Shown here: positions 60,601 to 64,000 of the stretch, piece after piece | How the letters are laid out: every line of letters starts with the position of its first letter | Position numbering within the stretch: position 1 is the first letter of the stretch | Assembly (NCBI RefSeq): GCF_036860695.1 | Contig: NZ_JAYKGJ010000001.1 | Coordinates: 1,054,001 to 1,118,000, forward strand | Direction of reading: 5' to 3' | DNA: 64,000 nucleotides | Origin: Rosettibacter firmus | Lineage (GTDB): Bacteria; Bacteroidota; Ignavibacteria; Ignavibacteriales; Melioribacteraceae | Notes under the pieces: model-generated | What the model saw: the letters and a program-made list of their open reading frames with translations, nothing else | Databases searched by the model: none | What the model was told of the DNA's origin: nothing | Position numbers and translations under genes: made by a program

Positions 60601-61288
60601 AATGAAGAAGATATAATGCATCTTCAACAAGAACTTGAGACCATGCAAGAGCGCGAACATCAAGAAGGATTCCCAAACCTTTTCTGGTTAAGTCAGTTGT
60701 ATCCGGGAAATAATTAACATATCTATCATATTTATCATCTGATGCACGATAGAACATTTCCTGGTCTGCATTAAATACATTTTTACCGAAATAACCATTC
60801 CATGAGCCTCGCCAGCCTGGATCAACAGGATCGTTCATTCTATCTGGCCAGTAAGCAGGCCATGTTTCTTCGTCAACACTTGTAGCTATTTCATTTTTTC
60901 TTTCGTTGAAATATCCTGGCACAGGTTCAAAATTCCAGGTTTTACCTTCGGGCGAACGACGGAAATTAAAAACATCAATAATTCTCTGAGTTGCTCCTGT
61001 ATTATCAACAACTTCACCGCCAACAAAAACTCCAAGCATTGCGAGGTAAACGTGTCCAGTATTTTTAGGCCATTCATAAGGTGTTTGAACTGAGATTGGA
61101 TACTGTCCACCTTCGCGACCTGTCATACCAAAATTAAAGACAGTAGTTCTAATTCTATTCCCTTCCATCTGACCTTTTGTTCTTTTGGTTGGATCACCTC
61201 GTTCTTTACCTGGAATATATTGTGCATCAATGTTTATTGTCATTAAAAAAGAAATTAGCACACAAATAATTTTGAAAACCTTATTCAT
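57626..61288 (-). CDS. Large calcium-loop surface protein with T9SS-like tail (module B)
   Basis: A 1220-residue paralogue of the 41382 product. The signal peptide (MNKVFKIICVLISFLM) starts at the ATG at 61288, which has AGGAG 7 bases upstream; the longer frame would overlap the receptor gene. N-domain shared with module A (GKNVFNADQEMFYR, RALAWSQVLVEDALYLL); a larger set of acidic loops at about 320-590 (DRIDNDGDS, DGIDNNNDGAIDEG, DDGIDNDYDW); fibronectin-III-like region with GFTYYYALVAYDFG; and C-terminal VVPNPYVATA ... IGKFAIIK. Two internal SPVVTQEMI-type repeats sit among the loops. No enzyme motif; probably a calcium-stiffened surface protein. Confidence 0.78.
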   Translation of the reverse strand: MNKVFKIICVLISFLMTINIDAQYIPGKERGDPTKRTKGQMEGNRIRTTVFNFGMTGREGGQYPISVQTPYEWPKNTGHVYLAMLGVFVGGEVVDNTGATQRIIDVFNFRRSPEGKTWNFEPVPGYFNERKNEIATSVDEETWPAYWPDRMNDPVDPGWRGSWNGYFGKNVFNADQEMFYRASDDKYDRYVNYFPDTTDLTRKGLGILLDVRALAWSQVLVEDALYLLHYVKNDGTKDIKKVGVTVWYADFVGGNGDSQDDISEFDLLEDIAWSRDNDHKAPEFGSDPVGIVAVSFLETPGNAVDRIDNDGDSPELNNFISAEMIEGEIPDNLIDDNGNGLIDENQTHIPFGVQRGVTYADRIAQPVDPEFLTKHPRFKVEQNSPVVTQEMIDVASGNKWKIWPPLDDFQKGQVHLIMVTSDKLGLPFKDGIDNDGDGEEGSPVITQEMINKAAQDAPFYRYRVNDKIILYNVVQSTLGMKYADGIDNNNDGAIDEGIDDGIDVLIDEARDDGIDNDYDWNPLRDDVGLDGVVDTGDPGENDGKPTSGARFGLPGEPSVDVTDVSETDQIGITNADYVPAGGLNINSDAQMWFDFMIPGKFYDPQEVVAGEYDLFVSSGLFPLKAGQTEPISLVVLLANGPVPDPNGQYRKQEILRKRVRAQETYNNDYRFANAPLIPTLTAIPGDNKVTLYWDDVAESSFDPYIDAIGGNGRDFEGYKLYRSSDPAFLDAENITNGYGNKQFKTPIAQFDLVDGIKGFDPVGIDGVKYFLGTDSGIKHTFVDTTVKNGFTYYYALVAYDFGYPEGEIIPSESPIRVSLQQDGSVKLGSNVVRVTPEALSAGYVPPTLGNVTRVEGSSSGVIYYEIVDINKIKDGHVYHIVFEDTIKVSKKAGQPDTLTTKNFTLIDSTDNKIIINKSKNISENVEQPALIKEHGFQLKFKNESRVELNREESKWNDTTIVNYQFEKFVWPTGLSGEERPNDYRIEFGDVGFGVSKEAKFGNNVFPSKQVNFKVFNVSTNKYIDFVFVEVDGNDGVLSTSGAKRDRIVFIEPNKDNIPVYTWWFYLLDTPNPTKGTRLPQKGDVINLKLRKPFLSSDKYRFVAKKGFIDTDKAKAELDKIKVVPNPYVATALWEPKNPYSSGRGPRSIHFTHLPNKCTIRIFTVSGELVDVIEHDSPLNDGSAEWDLLSKDNLSISYGVYVYQVDAPGIGTKIGKFAIIK

Positions 61289-61304
61289 AATATTTCTCCT
61301 GCTT

Positions 61305-63983
61305 TTAGAATGATAATTCAATACCAAATTGAACTAATCTTGGTTCGCCATAATTTGTTGGATATCTTAAATATTCTTCTACTGTATTAGGTCTATTTGG
61401 ATCATAACCAATATTTTTTCCTTCTGTTGTATAGTCTGCTTTTCCAGTATCACCATAAACATTAACAACCACTCTTGTATCGAATAGGTTAAAAATATTC
61501 AGGAATGCAGTCATATCGATTCCAGCAATTTTAAATATTTTATGAAGTCTTAAATCGAAAACATATTGATTCGGTTTTCGTCTGCTATTTCTTTGTAATC
61601 CAGAAGTAATTCCTCTATCTGCAGTATATTGAGTAATTGATGGAGTATATGGAAGTCCAGTTCCATAACGGCTAACAAAAGAAATTCCCCAATCAACATC
61701 GCCAACAAAAACAGAAAGATTAAGTAAATGTCTTTGATCCCAATCTAATGGAATTAGATAAAGTGTTGGTTCGTTATTACCCAGCTGAGCAAAGAATTCA
61801 TCTTCGGGATTTGAGTTGCTTCCTTCTGCAACCTGGTAAGTATAATTCAAATCAATAGAATAATGATTGCTAAATCTTTTATTTAAATTAAGAGTTATTC
61901 CTTTTACATTAGAGTAATCTTTATTTATGTAAGTAGAATAACTTACAAGGTTGCGAGTCATAATAAGTGGTCCAGCAGTAATCCAGTTTCGTATATCGCG
62001 ATAAAATGTTGTTACATCCAGAGTAAAGTTTTCAAAAAATTCCTGCTTAAATCCAATTTCGTACATTGTTGTGCTTTGAGGTTTTAAATCAGGATTTCCG
62101 TAAGGTCCATAACTACTACCAGTATTTGGAACATAATAAGGACCAAGATTAAACAAATATTGAAATGTTGGTATCTGCAAGAATTGACCATATGAAAAAT
62201 GAAGTACTCCTTTATCGCTAATTGGATAAGCAATGCCAAAGCGAGGACCTATAGCCCATTTAGGAGTAGCTTTTTTATAAAAATATGGTTCACGTTCTTC
62301 AAGACTTAATTGAGCGAGTTCTGATCTTAAAGGTAGATTAATATTTGGATCGGTTGGATCGACAAGAACTTTTCCTTTTGAATCAAAGTAATCGAGACGT
62401 AAGCCCACATTAATTATTACACTTTCGAATTCAATTTTATCCTGGATGTATGCAGAAAATTCAACCGGTGCATTTTTGTATTTAGTTCTATTAGGTGTAT
62501 TTTCTGCAGGAATAGATGGAACAAAAGGTTCAACAGGTACTCCATTTTCTCTTAGTGGTTCAAGGTTATAATCATCAACTTTAAGTTCATGCCAGCGACC
62601 TTCAATACCCATTTTAATTAAATGCTTATTTGTAATTTGACTTGTAAAATCCAGTTTGGCAATTAATGTATTTGTTGTTCTAAAATATCGATGAAGATTG
62701 GTACCTTTTGATGCAAAGGCATATCCAACTGTTCTTAATGAATCGGGGTGTAAATATCTTGAATCAAATGGATCGTCATATAATTTTTCTTTAAAGTCTC
62801 TAAAGAAGTTTGATACTTTCAAAACATAGAAAGATTTACTAGAAAGTGTGTGAGTTAGTGTATAAGTAGCATTATAACTTTTATTAAACTTTTTTACATC
62901 GCCATCAGGATTTAATTTAAAGAAATGATTATAATCTTTGAAATCATTTGTTGAGTATAAAAGTTCTGCATTCATTTTTATTGAAGATACTGGATAAAAG
63001 CTTAAATTAATTTGTCCCAATAATCTTTTACTCCAATTCATTGGAACTAATTTATCATCTCCTTTTGAACCATCGGGATTAAATTTTCTTATACCATATA
63101 GATATCCATCATCATAAGTATATCGTAAATTTGAAAAGAAAGTTAGCTTATCTTTTGTAAAAGGAATGGGACCGCTTAAGCTACCCTGTAGATTATAATT
63201 TGTCAAAGGATTGAATTTATCTATTCCTGTGAAATATTCTGTAAAATTAGAAAGATAATCACTGCTATATAGCTTAATATTACCATCAAATTTTCTACCT
63301 CCTTCTTTTGTTACAACATTAACAATTCCAGATAATGCCTGACCATATTCTGCATTAAAAGTACCACTAATTACCTGTAATTCCTGCACACTGCTATTAT
63401 CAATATCAATACCTCTGCTATTATCATATGCATCTGTTATAGAAACACCATTAACCCAGTAAGCAATTTCTGTTGTTCTTCCACCACGAATGTGAAATTC
63501 ACCACCTGCACCTTTTGTAACTCCAGCCTGAAGTTGTAAAACATCGTTTAATTCTACTACTGGAAGATTATTTATTTCATCAGCGGTTACTTTTGCCTGA
63601 CTTGAAGTAATATCTTTTTGTATTCCCAGTACATTTGCTCTAACTACAACTTCACCAAGTGCTATTGTCGATTCTTCCATTTCAACATTCTGTACTGTAG
63701 TTAAATCAATTGATATCAATACATCTCTTACTATAACAGTATTATAACCAACAAATTGATATTTAACATTATATCTACCTGGTGGAATATTTAATATTAT
63801 ATAATTACCTTCTATATCTGTACTTCCTCCGAGATTTGTCCCTTCCAGTGTAATATTGACAAGTGGCAAGGGCTCCCGGGATTTTTTATCTATCACTTTA
63901 CCAACTAATTTACCTGTAGTGCCACCAAATAATAAATTCGTAGCAAAAACTAGAAATGTAATAATCGTAATTACTTTCTTCAT
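61305..63983 (-). CDS. SusC-like TonB-dependent receptor (module B)
   Basis: An 892-residue paralogue of the module A receptor with signal peptide (LLFGGTTGKLVGK), carboxypeptidase-regulatory-like domain at about 22-110, and plug containing FHIRGGRTTEIAYWVNG and VISGTFNAEYGQALSGIVNV. The barrel ends in FGIELSF. CAGGAG lies 5 bases before the ATG. The large surface protein gene follows by 16 bases and a PorV-like gene after that; no SusD is present. Given the downstream amylase and starch-binding protein, it may import malto-oligosaccharides, which is inference from context. Confidence 0.9.
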   Translation of the reverse strand: MKKVITIITFLVFATNLLFGGTTGKLVGKVIDKKSREPLPLVNITLEGTNLGGSTDIEGNYIILNIPPGRYNVKYQFVGYNTVIVRDVLISIDLTTVQNVEMEESTIALGEVVVRANVLGIQKDITSSQAKVTADEINNLPVVELNDVLQLQAGVTKGAGGEFHIRGGRTTEIAYWVNGVSITDAYDNSRGIDIDNSSVQELQVISGTFNAEYGQALSGIVNVVTKEGGRKFDGNIKLYSSDYLSNFTEYFTGIDKFNPLTNYNLQGSLSGPIPFTKDKLTFFSNLRYTYDDGYLYGIRKFNPDGSKGDDKLVPMNWSKRLLGQINLSFYPVSSIKMNAELLYSTNDFKDYNHFFKLNPDGDVKKFNKSYNATYTLTHTLSSKSFYVLKVSNFFRDFKEKLYDDPFDSRYLHPDSLRTVGYAFASKGTNLHRYFRTTNTLIAKLDFTSQITNKHLIKMGIEGRWHELKVDDYNLEPLRENGVPVEPFVPSIPAENTPNRTKYKNAPVEFSAYIQDKIEFESVIINVGLRLDYFDSKGKVLVDPTDPNINLPLRSELAQLSLEEREPYFYKKATPKWAIGPRFGIAYPISDKGVLHFSYGQFLQIPTFQYLFNLGPYYVPNTGSSYGPYGNPDLKPQSTTMYEIGFKQEFFENFTLDVTTFYRDIRNWITAGPLIMTRNLVSYSTYINKDYSNVKGITLNLNKRFSNHYSIDLNYTYQVAEGSNSNPEDEFFAQLGNNEPTLYLIPLDWDQRHLLNLSVFVGDVDWGISFVSRYGTGLPYTPSITQYTADRGITSGLQRNSRRKPNQYVFDLRLHKIFKIAGIDMTAFLNIFNLFDTRVVVNVYGDTGKADYTTEGKNIGYDPNRPNTVEEYLRYPTNYGEPRLVQFGIELSF

Positions 63984-64000
63984 TTTGGCTCCTGATCAAT

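Noticed and set aside
61289-61327. N-terminal extension of the module B large protein overlapping the receptor gene
   Set aside because: AGGAG sits 7 bases before the ATG at 61288, where a proper signal peptide begins.
40325-63983. SusD homologue in the glycan island
   Set aside because: No lipoprotein of about 500 residues with the helical SusD pattern is encoded next to either SusC-like receptor.

Overview
The window is AT-rich bacterial DNA that reads best as Ignavibacteria (Melioribacter/Ignavibacterium-like, Bacteroidota/Chlorobi group). The main evidence is exported proteins with C-terminal type IX secretion (T9SS) sorting domains, PorV/PorQ-family barrels, TonB receptors with carboxypeptidase-regulatory-like N-domains, a DUF4249 lipoprotein, a SecA with long insertions, and several TAnnTTTG-type -7 boxes. 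Many starts have clear AGGAG-type ribosome binding sites, unlike classical Bacteroides. Assignment below class level cannot be made by eye.

Region 1 (1-25.3 kb) is a mosaic of small operons. It holds secA, a PII protein, a TPR lipoprotein and an AlbA_2-domain regulator on the plus strand. A minus-strand operon follows: TonB receptor, DUF4249, Gdx-type SMR exporter, SpoU methylase. Next is a plus-strand run of tryptophanase, an unknown, the AMMECR1/MEMO pair, beta-carbonic anhydrase, a small membrane protein and a DUF1579 protein. After that come a 16-residue-repeat surface protein, two unknowns, tRNA-Arg(CCG), a PAS-domain remnant, a second TonB receptor with its lipoprotein, and several exported proteins of unknown function.

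Region 2 (25.3-64 kb) is a minus-strand island of about 38 kb for glucan capture and breakdown. Reading in the direction of transcription from the right edge, it contains: module B (TonB receptor, large calcium-loop surface protein, PorV-like barrel); a four-domain starch-binding protein; a secreted GH13 amylase; a sodium/sugar symporter; a non-catalytic multi-CBM protein; module A (a paralogous copy of module B); a ROK sugar kinase; three GH3 enzymes, three GH5-type enzymes and an esterase; and a secreted MEMO-like protein. Hairpin terminators at about 54.65, 47.30 and 40.28 kb divide it into transcription units.

Taken together, beta-glucans and starch-like glucans appear to be cut at the surface by T9SS-exported or lipid-anchored enzymes. 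The products would be bound by CBM proteins, imported through TonB receptors that lack a recognisable SusD partner, moved inward by the symporter and phosphorylated by the ROK kinase. The most novel feature is the duplicated three-gene module (TonB receptor / calcium-loop surface protein / PorV-like barrel), in which the large protein stands where a SusD would be expected. Other notable items are the exported MEMO paralogue, a CBM inserted inside a GH barrel, and a duplicated His-rich helical exported protein.
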